Below are positions 8,121-16,400 of a stretch of 64,000 bases of DNA, one piece after another. This DNA comes from Curtobacterium sp. GC_Cur_3 (lineage in GTDB: Bacteria > Actinomycetota > Actinomycetes > Actinomycetales > Microbacteriaceae), in the NCBI RefSeq assembly GCF_026544205.1, contig NZ_JALNUI010000003.1:62001-126000 (forward strand), given 5' to 3'. A model generated the notes under the pieces. That model had not been told where the DNA came from. It ran no database searches and was given only the letters and a program-made list of their open reading frames with translations. A program made the translations under genes and the position numbers. Positions within the stretch are counted from its first letter, which is position 1, and every line of letters starts with the position of its first letter.

Positions 8121-8576
8121 ATGCATGACCAGGTCCGCGACCTCGTCGCGTCGCTACCGCCGGCCCCGCGCCTGTCGGACGTCGTCGACGCCGTCGCGGG
8201 TCGTGTCGGCAAACCCGTCCGGGTCGTCGACGTCGACGGGCCGAGCTGGGGCGGCCTGACCGCCCTCGTGGCCCAGCACGACCACGCGGCGATGGTCCTC
8301 GTGCCGACCACCGCGCCGCCGCTGTACCGGATGCACTGCGTGCTGCACGAGCTCGGGCACCTGGTCCGCGGCGACACGGGTGCTCCGCCCACGACGCAGC
8401 TCGGCTTCGACACCTGGGTCTCCGGCGGCCACGTGTGCCAGCGGTCCCTGGACGACCGCCCGGACCTGCTCGGGGCCGACGGCGCGGACGAGCACTTCGC
8501 CGAGGCGTTCGCGTACGACCTCGCGCAGGTGCTGCTCGCCGGCACCGTCGACGCCGACGAGCGGACCTACGGGTAG
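8121..8576 (+). CDS. ImmA/IrrE-like metallopeptidase-domain protein
   Basis: A 151-aa protein with the zinc metallopeptidase signature HELGH at residues 76-80 (context VLHELGHLVRGDTG) and a downstream acidic region, EHFAEAFAYDLAQVLL, whose glutamate could be the third ligand. This pattern fits the ImmA/IrrE (COG2856) group, members of which cleave or modulate repressors. A strong Shine-Dalgarno sequence (GAGGGGAAG, 8109-8117) precedes the ATG. Its stop overlaps the GTG of a MAB_1171c-like membrane protein by one base. In many actinobacteria this pair is preceded by an XRE regulator; none is encoded here, since the mevalonate operon lies directly upstream. No substrate can be named. Confidence 0.75.
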   Translation: MHDQVRDLVASLPPAPRLSDVVDAVAGRVGKPVRVVDVDGPSWGGLTALVAQHDHAAMVLVPTTAPPLYRMHCVLHELGHLVRGDTGAPPTTQLGFDTWVSGGHVCQRSLDDRPDLLGADGADEHFAEAFAYDLAQVLLAGTVDADERTYG

Positions 8577-9481
8577 TGGTCGTCCTCCACGCCGCCACGT
8601 TCTGGTGCGCGGCACTGATCTTCCTGCTGCGGGCACGGCACGTGTGGCGGAACCCCCAGGGCCGCGCGACCTGGGCGGCCACGGGCGTCGGCGCACTCGG
8701 GCTCCTGACGCTCGGCAGCGTGGTGCCCCAGCGGGACCTCGACGCGCTGCTCGGCGGCACGAACGTCATCAACCTCGCGCAGAACCTGCTCGCGGCCACG
8801 GCGTTCTGGTTGATGCTCCGCGCGAGCACCCAGGACCTGCCCGAGCGGCCCCTGCTCGCGCGGCCGCTCTCGATCGTCGTGATGCTGGCCGCGTTCACGG
8901 TGCCGTTCCTGTTCATCCAGGACCGCGGCGGCACGGTGTTCACGTTCCTCATCGACGAGCTGCACCAGACGCCGGCCTGGCTGTACGGGACGATCTACAT
9001 GTGCGTCGTCGGGGCGCTCGCGGCGTCGACCCTGGTGCGCGGTGTCCTGCGGAGCCCGGGGGCGCTCGTGGTGTTCCGCGTCGGGCTGGTGCTCGTGCTG
9101 GTGGCGAGCGTCGACGAGCTGCTCTCGATGGCGGCCGACCACTTCGGGCTGTTCGACGAGCCGACCCGGGTCGTGCTGCGCTTCCTGTTCGACCCGCCCT
9201 TCTACGTGGGGATCGTGCTCATCGTCGCCGCCATGGCGTCGCTGACCATGCGCCGGTGGAGCCGTGACGCCGAGTACGTGCGACACGGCCGACGGCTGGA
9301 GCGCATCGCCCGACGGCACGGTCTGCGCGGCCGGGGCCGGCGTGGGGACCCGCGGGTGCGCGCCTACGACCTGGTGATCGCGATCCGCGACGCCGAGGTG
9401 CAGGGGCAGACGCTGAGTCCGGCGGAGGCAGGGCAGCTGCGGTCAGCGGAGTCCGTGCTGGCGCGGAGCCTGGTCGGATGA
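8576..9481 (+). CDS. MAB_1171c-like multi-pass membrane protein
   Basis: A 301-aa integral membrane protein with about seven hydrophobic segments (for example residues 2-16, 31-44, 59-76, 98-116, 135-156, 168-187 and 209-227) and a basic cytoplasmic C-terminus (RRLERIARRHGLRGRGRRG). Size, topology and position after an ImmA-like peptidase fit the actinobacterial MAB_1171c family, whose function is unknown. The GTG at 8576 overlaps the last base of the upstream stop, so the two genes are translationally coupled; the open frame extending upstream inside the peptidase gene is not used. The following hydrolase begins 10 nt after this stop. Confidence 0.75.
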   Translation: MVVLHAATFWCAALIFLLRARHVWRNPQGRATWAATGVGALGLLTLGSVVPQRDLDALLGGTNVINLAQNLLAATAFWLMLRASTQDLPERPLLARPLSIVVMLAAFTVPFLFIQDRGGTVFTFLIDELHQTPAWLYGTIYMCVVGALAASTLVRGVLRSPGALVVFRVGLVLVLVASVDELLSMAADHFGLFDEPTRVVLRFLFDPPFYVGIVLIVAAMASLTMRRWSRDAEYVRHGRRLERIARRHGLRGRGRRGDPRVRAYDLVIAIRDAEVQGQTLSPAEAGQLRSAESVLARSLVG

Positions 9482-9491
9482 GCGGGGTGCA

Positions 9492-10709
9492 GTGGTGACG
9501 GCGCTCGGCGTGCTCGGGCTCGTGCTCGTCGTGCTCGTGCTGCTCCTGCTGCTGGGCCTGCTCGTCGTCGTCCGGCTCGTCGTGGGGCGGGTCGTGCTGC
9601 CCGGGCGGGAGCGCTGGACGCCGGTGCTCGCCGTCGACACCGGGTCGATCACGCTGCCGCTGTCGGATGAGACCCGGAGCGAGGGGACGTTCGGGCTGTG
9701 GCACGGCGACGGCGACGGCGCGGGCCACGGCGGGCACACCGTCGTCGGGTCGGTGCTCGAGGTCGACGAGGCGCGTGGGACCGTCCGCCGCACCATGCTC
9801 GACTCCGTCGGGGCCCAGCCCACCGAGGTCCGTTGGACGGGCCACATGCTGCGCGACCCCTCGGTGCTCGGCACCCCGTGGAACGAGGTCGCCATCCCGA
9901 CGGCGCTGGGGCCGGCCCCCGCGTGGCAGATCTCCCCGCCAGCCGCCGCTGCGGCCGGTGCCGTCGGCGCCGTCGTCTCTGTCGCACCCGTCGCACCCGC
10001 CGCGTCCCGGACCTGGGCCGTGCACGTGCACGGCATCCGCACCACCCGGGTCACCGCGCTCCGCACCGTCCCCGCGGTGACCGCTCTCGGCTGGACCTCG
10101 CTGGTGCCGTCGTTCCGCGGCGACGGCGAGGCCCCGTCGGACACCCCGGCCTCGCACCTCGGCGCCCGGGAGTGGCCGGACGTCGAGGCCGCCCTCGACC
10201 ACGCCGTCGCCCACGGAGCGGAGCGCCTGGTCCTGGTCGGCTGGTCGATGGGCGCGACGATCACCCGCGAGCTCCTCGTGCACTCGGCGCACCGGGAACG
10301 CATCGCGGGGACCGTGCTGGTCGCTCCCGCACTCGACTGGGCGACGACGGTGCAGACGGCCGCCGCACGCTCCGGGCTGCCCGGCCCTGTCGTCCGCCTG
10401 GCGCTCAGCAGCATGGCCACGCCGGGACTCTGCCGACTCGTCGGGCTGCGGTCGGCGGTCGACGTCCGGGCGCTGTCGTGGGTGCGCGACCCGACCGCAC
10501 CGCCGCTCGACCACCTGCCACCGACGCTCGTCGTGCACTCGCCGGGAGACCCGACCGTGCCGTTCCGCCTCAGCGAGCAGTTCGCCGCGCAGCACCCGGG
10601 CGTCGTCACCCTGGCGGTCAGCGAGCCGACCGGGCATGGCTGGGAGCGGAACCGCGACGCCGCCTGGTTCGACGCGCAGGTCACCGGGTGGGGCGCCGCA
10701 CTCAACTGA
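9492..10709 (+). CDS. Membrane-anchored alpha/beta hydrolase
   Basis: A 405-aa protein with one N-terminal transmembrane anchor (about residues 5-36, Leu/Val only) followed by an alpha/beta hydrolase domain. The nucleophile elbow is GWSMGATITRELL (serine near residue 253). HSPGDPTVPFRLS holds the probable acid, and EPTGHGWERN the histidine. It could be an esterase or peptidase at the membrane. It starts at GTG 9492 (GTG 9495 is possible), 10 nt after the MAB_1171c-like stop, so the three genes form one unit. The gene ends before a GC palindrome at 10726-10739. Confidence 0.75.
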   Translation: MVTALGVLGLVLVVLVLLLLLGLLVVVRLVVGRVVLPGRERWTPVLAVDTGSITLPLSDETRSEGTFGLWHGDGDGAGHGGHTVVGSVLEVDEARGTVRRTMLDSVGAQPTEVRWTGHMLRDPSVLGTPWNEVAIPTALGPAPAWQISPPAAAAAGAVGAVVSVAPVAPAASRTWAVHVHGIRTTRVTALRTVPAVTALGWTSLVPSFRGDGEAPSDTPASHLGAREWPDVEAALDHAVAHGAERLVLVGWSMGATITRELLVHSAHRERIAGTVLVAPALDWATTVQTAAARSGLPGPVVRLALSSMATPGLCRLVGLRSAVDVRALSWVRDPTAPPLDHLPPTLVVHSPGDPTVPFRLSEQFAAQHPGVVTLAVSEPTGHGWERNRDAAWFDAQVTGWGAALN

Positions 10710-11072
10710 CGCGCACGGCATCGGCCCCGTCCGGACGGGCTGTTTCCGGATCGCCAGCTGACGAATCCGGCCGCGGAAGCCCGACGATCGTGGACCGGAT
10801 CCGTCACCGCGCGATCTCGAATCGCACACCCCGGCGGCCCCCGCCCGAGCGCGGCCGTCCTACGGGTCCGCCACCGCATCGGCCCGATCCGCCACGGTCA
10901 GCACACCGGCAACGTCCATGCCTTCGTCGAACCACCGACACCCGGCAGCCGGCAGCCGGCAGCTGGCAGCCGCTGTGCAGCGTCGCTCGGCTGAGGCCAC
11001 CGGTGCGCCCGGGACAACCACGGAACCGGACATACCGCACGCGACCACACCGCGCAGGGAGTAGAAGGGCGC
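10710..11072. other. Intergenic stretch with terminator-like palindrome and a 7-nt tandem repeat
   Basis: No convincing gene. CCCGTCCGGACGGG (10726-10739), followed by CTGTTTCC, is a likely terminator for the upstream hydrolase. Four copies of a 7-nt unit, CGGCAGC (the last is TGGCAGC), lie at 10943-10970. The end (11055-11070) holds the ribosome-binding region of the next gene. Confidence 0.5.
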
Positions 11073-11435
11073 ATGGGACAGCTCATCTACGCTGGCGAGA
11101 CACTCGACCTGCACATCGACGACCGGGCCCTGACGCACCTGCAGATCGTCATCGTCAACCTGCTCCGGCGCGACCACCGCTTCGTGTTCTCGTGGAAGGA
11201 CGACGTCACCCACGGGGACGGTCGCAGCAGCATCTGGCTGCACCCGAACGTCAGCCTGCACTTCAGCTTCGCCGGCGGCCGCACGCCCTCGATCAACCGG
11301 TCGTGGCTCGAACAGCTCTACGCCTCGGCGTCGTCCGGGTCCGGACTCGTGCTCACGCCGGAGCCGGTCGACACCAGCGTGGCCGACGACTCGCCGTGGT
11401 CGAGCGCCGTGGCACCGGGCTCCGACGAGTCGTAG
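11073..11435 (+). CDS. DUF7882 family small protein
   Basis: A 120-aa protein with MGQLIYAGE at the start, the block LRRDHRFVFSWKDD (about residues 31-44), SIWLHPNVSLHFSF (about 50-63) and a C-terminal acidic tail. This is the short family abundant in Microbacteriaceae that databases often mislabel as ATP-dependent DNA ligase because of one motif; there is no ligase domain. Its biological role is unknown. GAAGGG lies 3 nt before the ATG as a Shine-Dalgarno sequence. It stands alone and converges on the diflavin reductase gene. Confidence 0.75.
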   Translation: MGQLIYAGETLDLHIDDRALTHLQIVIVNLLRRDHRFVFSWKDDVTHGDGRSSIWLHPNVSLHFSFAGGRTPSINRSWLEQLYASASSGSGLVLTPEPVDTSVADDSPWSSAVAPGSDES

Positions 11436-11597
11436 CTTCCTACCATCATGAAGTTTCTTCGTCAACGGGTTCCGCGCCATCAGGACCATCGCGTACGGTG
11501 GCCCCATCGCCCGATGCGCGGACCTGCGCCGGCTCAGGGCGCCGCGTGGGCCTCGGGAGACCTGGATCAGGGGGTTCCCGCGCGTATCGAGTGATGA

Positions 11598-11648
11598 GGT
11601 CGCCGTCCCCGGCAGAGGATTCGGGTTCCGAACCCGGGGACGGCGACC
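11598..11648. terminator. 15-bp hairpin between converging genes
   Basis: GGTCGCCGTCCCCGG (11598-11612) pairs perfectly with 11634-11648. The 21-nt loop contains a second small stem (TTCGG/CCGAA). It lies 46 nt downstream of the diflavin reductase stop (11694, minus strand) and about 160 nt after DUF7882, so it most likely terminates the glutamate synthase operon. Confidence 0.6.
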
Positions 11649-11693
11649 GCCTCACGACCGCGCCCGCCTCACGATCGCGACCGTGCCGCGTGC

Positions 11694-13478
11694 TCAGTAC
11701 ACGTCGCGCACGTACCGCTTCGCCCGCCGCAGGTCGGCCAGGTAGTCCACCGCGTCGTCGGTCCCACGACCGCGTTCCGTCGCGATGACGTCGAGCAGTG
11801 CCGCCTCGACGTCCTTCGCCATCCGGGACGCGTCGCCGCACACCGTGAAGGTCGCGCCGTCCTCGAGCCATGCGTACAGCTCCCGCGACTGCTCGCGCAT
11901 CCGCGTCTGGACGTAGACCTTCTCGGCCTGGTCGCGCGAGAACGCCAGGTCGAGTCGCGTCAGCACCCCGTCGGCCTGCAGCGCGGCGAGCTCGTCCGCG
12001 TAGACGAAGTCAGTGTCGCGGTGCTGGTCACCGAAGAACAGCCAGTTGCGCCCCGTCGCCCCGCTCGCGGCACGCTCGTGCAGGAACCCGCGGAACGGCG
12101 CGATGCCCGTCCCCGGCCCGACCATGATGAGCGGGGCCTCGCCGTCCGCCGGCACGCCGAACGCGGCGTTCGGCTGCAGGTACACGCCGACCTCGTCGCC
12201 GACCTCGACCCGGTCGGCCAGGTGCGTCGACGCGACCCCGGAGTGCTTCCGGTGGTCGTCGCCGTACCGCACGGACGCCACGGTCAGGTGGATCCGGTCC
12301 GGGTGCGCGAGCGGGCTGGACGAGATCGAGTACTGGCGCGCCTGCAGGGGCCGGAGGAACGGCAGCAGCTCGTCGAGTCCCGGAGCCGTGTCACCGGCGT
12401 CGCGGAGCAGGTCGAGCACGTCGCGCCCCCAGAGCCAGCGGTCGAGCTCCTGCTTGTCGCCGTGCGCGACCACCGCCGCGAGCTCGCTGGCGGGTGACCG
12501 CTGCACGAGGTCGGCGATCAGGTCCTTCGACGGCGCCCTGACCTCGCGCTCCGTGCGCAGCAGCTCGCGGACCGACCGGCCGTCGAACACCTCGTCGCCC
12601 GTGGCACCGAGGTGCTCGAGCAGGTGGTCGACCAGGGTGTCGTCGTTGACGGGCACCACGGCCAGCGCGTCACCGGCCGCGTACGTGATGCCGCTGTCGC
12701 CGAGGTCGAACTCGTAGTGCCGGATCTCCTTCGCGCTGCGCGGGTCGGAGAGCAGGCGGTTCTCCACCAGGCGCGCCGGGTACGGGTTGCGCTTGGTCCA
12801 CTGCGACCCCGGACGGGAGGCCCGGGTCGACCCCGCCCCGCCGGCCGCGGTCGTGCCCGTGGTCGCCGGCCCGGTCGCGCCGGTGCCGCCGGTAGCCCCG
12901 GTCTCGGCGGCGATCCGGTCGAGGACGGCGGCGGTCCAGAGGGCGGCGGGGTCCTCGTAGTCGACGTCGCAGTCGACGCGGTCGTGGACCCGGGTGGCGC
13001 CGAGCTGCTCGAACCGGGTGTCGAGGAGCTTGCCGGCCTGGCAGAACTCGTCGTAGCTCGTGTCGCCGAGCCCGAGGACGGCGTACTGCAGGCCCTCGAG
13101 GCGGGGCACGGTGCTCGCCTGGAGCGCGTCCCAGAACAGGCCGGCGTTGTCGGGCATCTCGCCCTCGCCGTACGTCGACGTGACGACGAGCACGTGCGAC
13201 ATCCCCGCGAGCTGCTCCGGCGTGACGTCGTCGAGCGCTCGTGCCCGGCCGCCGAGCCCGCGGGCGGTCGCACCGGCCACGAGCTGGTCGGCGAGGGACT
13301 CCGCGGTGCCGGTCTGCGTGCCGAACAGCACGTCGACGGTGGTCGTCGGCGTGCTCGGGGCCGCGGCGGTGCCGGCGGCGGCGATGCCCGCGATGAACCC
13401 GGCGAGCCAGGACTCCTGCGCGGCGGAGAACGGGGCGTCGACCGGGATCAGCTGACCGGTCGGGGGCAGGACGTTCAC
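11694..13478 (-). CDS. CysJ/cytochrome-P450-reductase-like diflavin reductase
   Basis: A 594-aa NADPH:diflavin oxidoreductase. Domains in order: flavodoxin (FMN) at about residues 48-190 with FGTQTGTAESLADQ, TSTYGEGEMPDN and LGLGDTSYDEFC; a Gly/Thr/Ala-rich linker at about 195-215; an FAD domain with RQYSISSSPLAHPDRIHL; and an NADPH domain with MVGPGTGIAPFRGFLHERA and the terminal KRYVRDVY. This is the layout of the sulfite reductase flavoprotein CysJ. No hemoprotein (CysI) gene is nearby. Instead the GTG at 13478 overlaps the stop of a GltB-type glutamate synthase by 4 nt (GTGA). I infer that it feeds electrons to that synthase in place of GltD. A frame reading upstream from here into the synthase gene is artefactual. 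Confidence 0.85.
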   Translation of the reverse strand: MNVLPPTGQLIPVDAPFSAAQESWLAGFIAGIAAAGTAAAPSTPTTTVDVLFGTQTGTAESLADQLVAGATARGLGGRARALDDVTPEQLAGMSHVLVVTSTYGEGEMPDNAGLFWDALQASTVPRLEGLQYAVLGLGDTSYDEFCQAGKLLDTRFEQLGATRVHDRVDCDVDYEDPAALWTAAVLDRIAAETGATGGTGATGPATTGTTAAGGAGSTRASRPGSQWTKRNPYPARLVENRLLSDPRSAKEIRHYEFDLGDSGITYAAGDALAVVPVNDDTLVDHLLEHLGATGDEVFDGRSVRELLRTEREVRAPSKDLIADLVQRSPASELAAVVAHGDKQELDRWLWGRDVLDLLRDAGDTAPGLDELLPFLRPLQARQYSISSSPLAHPDRIHLTVASVRYGDDHRKHSGVASTHLADRVEVGDEVGVYLQPNAAFGVPADGEAPLIMVGPGTGIAPFRGFLHERAASGATGRNWLFFGDQHRDTDFVYADELAALQADGVLTRLDLAFSRDQAEKVYVQTRMREQSRELYAWLEDGATFTVCGDASRMAKDVEAALLDVIATERGRGTDDAVDYLADLRRAKRYVRDVY

Positions 13479-16400
13479 GCGGTCACCGCCTCGGCCGGGG
13501 CCTGCGGTGCGCGGCGGGCGATGTCCTCGAGTGCCGCGGTGGCGAGGAGCTCGTTGAAGCGGGCCTCGTGCAGGCGGCCGTCGTTCTTGGCGTTCTGGTG
13601 CATGATCCAGCCCGTCGTGCCGGGTGCGTCCATGCTGCGGTTGTTCCGCTGCGTGAGCGCACGCTTGTGGTCGTCGAGTCGCTTCACCGCGATGAGGGTC
13701 GCGAGCTGGTCGTCCGCGAACCGCTCGAGCGTGCCGCGGAGGTACTTCACGACGCGCTGCTTGACGAAGAAGTCCTCGGTGAGCACCAGGTTCCGGACGG
13801 CCTCGAGCACGCGGGGGTCGGCCGGGCCGGCGGCGCCGGGGACCCGCTCGAGCGCCAGGTCCTGGGCGACGCCGAGCACCGTGTACGACGACAGGAGCGA
13901 GAACATGTCGCCGCCCTGGTCGCCGAGCGCCGGGGCACGGCCGCCGAGCACCGTGCGGCGATCCCGGTAGTCGAGCTTGAACGTGCGGAGCTTGTCCGTC
14001 GCGGTCGAGACGGCGAGCTCGTCGAGCAGCTCGTTCCGGGTCGAACCGGCCAGGATCGCGTCGGCGTCCTGGGTGAGCAGGAGGGCCCGGGGCATGCCGA
14101 CGAAGACGTGCGTCCGCGTGGTCTCCCAGTCCGCGAGCAGCCGGGCGGCGAGCTCGGAGCCCGTCGCCTCGAGGTGCCACTCGAGCAGCAGGCGGGCGGC
14201 GTCCTCGTGGAAGGTGCCGCGGGTGGTGTCGAGCACGGGGAAGACGAGCAGCGAGTCGGTGCTCGCGCGCTCGACCACCCGACCGGACGGGTCGTACTGG
14301 TACAGGAAGCCGCCGGACATGCCGTTGCCGAGGCCCTTGCCGAAGCCGCCGAGGTTGAACACGGCACCGCCGGTCATGTACTCGCAGCCGAAGTCGCCGA
14401 CGCCCTCGACCACGGCGGTCGCGCCGGAGTTCCGGACGGCGAAGCGGTCGCCCGCCTCGCCCTGCACGAACGTCCTGCCGCCCGTCGCGCCGAACAGCGC
14501 GAAGTTGCCGACCAGGACGTTGCCGCCGCGCTCGGTGCTGCCGCCGCCGGGCGCACGGACGACGATGCGCCCGCCGCTCTGGCTCTTGCCGACGCCGTCG
14601 TTGGCGGTGCCGGTGTGGTCGAGCGTCACGCCGTCGTTGTTGAAGACGCCGTAGGACTGGCCGGCGGAGCCGCTCGTGCGGATCGTCACGGCACCGTCGA
14701 CGAGCCGACGACGTCCGCGGTCGTCGGTCGAAACGGCGGGGGCGCCCTGCAGGGCGTCGGCACCGAGCTCGTGGTTGAGGACGCGCTCCAGGTCGATGCC
14801 GAGCTGGCCGCCGACGGACTTGTCCGCGTTGCCGAGGAGCACGCCGTCGATCGTCACGCTGTGCTCGTGCCGGACGAGCAGGGCCTCGCGGACCCGCTCG
14901 ATGAGCGCGTCGTCGGTGGCGTAGTCCTTCTCCAGGTACTCGGGGTCCGTGACGACCTTCTCGGGCACCTGCGTGAGCAGCGCCCGGACGTCGAGCCGCC
15001 CGACGCTGGCCGGGTGGTCGAGGAGCTGGAGCAGGTCGGTGCGGCCACGGGCCTCGCGCAGGGAGCGCAGGCCGAGGCGGGCGAGGATCTGCCGGACGTC
15101 GTGGGCGATGTTCAGCAGGTACTGCGCCAGCGCGCGGGGGTCGCCCTCGAACGCCTCGGCGTTCGTGGTGAGGCCCGCCGGGCACTTCACGTTGCAGTTC
15201 TTCGCCATCACGCAGCCGAGCATCATCAGCGCGGTGGTGCCGAACTCGAACGAGTCGCCGCCGAGCAGCGCCGAGGTGACGACGTCGCTGCCGGTCTGGT
15301 GCGCGCCCGAGCAGCGGAGGACGACCTTCTGGCGCAGACCGTTCGCGACGAGGGCCTGGTGCACCTCGGCCACGCCGATCTCCGCGGAGCGGCCGGCGTA
15401 CTTCAGGCTCGTGACCGCCGCGGCGCCCGTGCCGCCGGTGTTCCCGGCGACGTTGATGACGTCGGCGCCGGCCTTCGCGACACCCACGGCGATCGTGCCG
15501 ATGCCCTCGGAGGACACCAGCTTCACGATCACCCGGACGCGGGCGGCCTTGCAGTCGTGGATGAGCTGCGCGAGGTCCTCGATCGAGTACGTGTCGTGGT
15601 GCGGCGGCGGCGAGATGAGCTCGACGCCGGGGGTGCCACCACGTGCGGCGGCGATGTCGACCGTGACCTTCGCCGCGGGCAGCTGGCCGCCCTCGCCCGG
15701 CTTCGCGCCCTGGCCGATCTTGATCTCCAGCTCCTCGAGCATCGGGTCGGCGAGGTAGCCCGCCCAGATGCCGAACCGGCCGGAGGCGAACTGCTTGATG
15801 CGCGAGCCGCGGATGGTGCCGTAGCGGGTGTGGTGCTCGCCGCCCTCGCCGCTGTTCGACATCCCGCCGACCATGTTCGTGCCGTGCGCGACGGCCTCGT
15901 GCGCGGTCGCGACGAGGGCGCCGTGGCTCATCGCCCCGGACGCCAGGGTCCTCGTGATCTCGTGTGCCGGCTGGACCTCGTCGAGCTCGACGCTCCCCGG
16001 GGCGCTCTCGAGCAGCCCGAGCAGGTCCACGGCGGAGCCGGCGGCGCGGAGCGTCACCTGGTCGGCGTCGACGGAGTCGACGTCCACCTGGCCGGGGAAG
16101 AGCAGGCCGAGCCCGTCCGCGAGGGCCTGGTGGCGCAGTGCACCCAGCGACGCCGTCGACGTGAGCTCCAGACGGAACCGTGCCGGGCCTCCCGACCGGC
16201 TGTCGTCAGCAGACGGACGCGAGCCGAGCAGCCCTCGCACCGTGACGCTGCTGTTGCCGGTCAGGGAGAAGCGGCCGAGCTCGCGGGCGAAGTCCTCTGC
16301 CGTGTCGATGCCGGTGACGTCCGCGGGGAGGGCGAGCACGTCGCGGAGCGCGGAGGGGCGACGGGAGCGCTCCTCGTGCGTGGTCTGCAGGAACGTGCGG

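Noticed and set aside
11598-11648. A tRNA gene at the hairpin with GTTCCGAAC
   Set aside because: There is no cloverleaf. The two 15-nt arms form a single long stem, and D- and anticodon-arm features are missing.
12830-12905. A frameshift in the diflavin reductase at the Gly/Thr-rich linker
   Set aside because: The frame is continuous, and low-complexity linkers between FMN and FAD domains are normal in this family.
11694-15185. A frame joining the diflavin reductase to part of the glutamate synthase gene as one 1163-aa protein
   Set aside because: The upstream part reads a wrong frame of gltB. The reductase has its own GTG at 13478, which overlaps the gltB stop.
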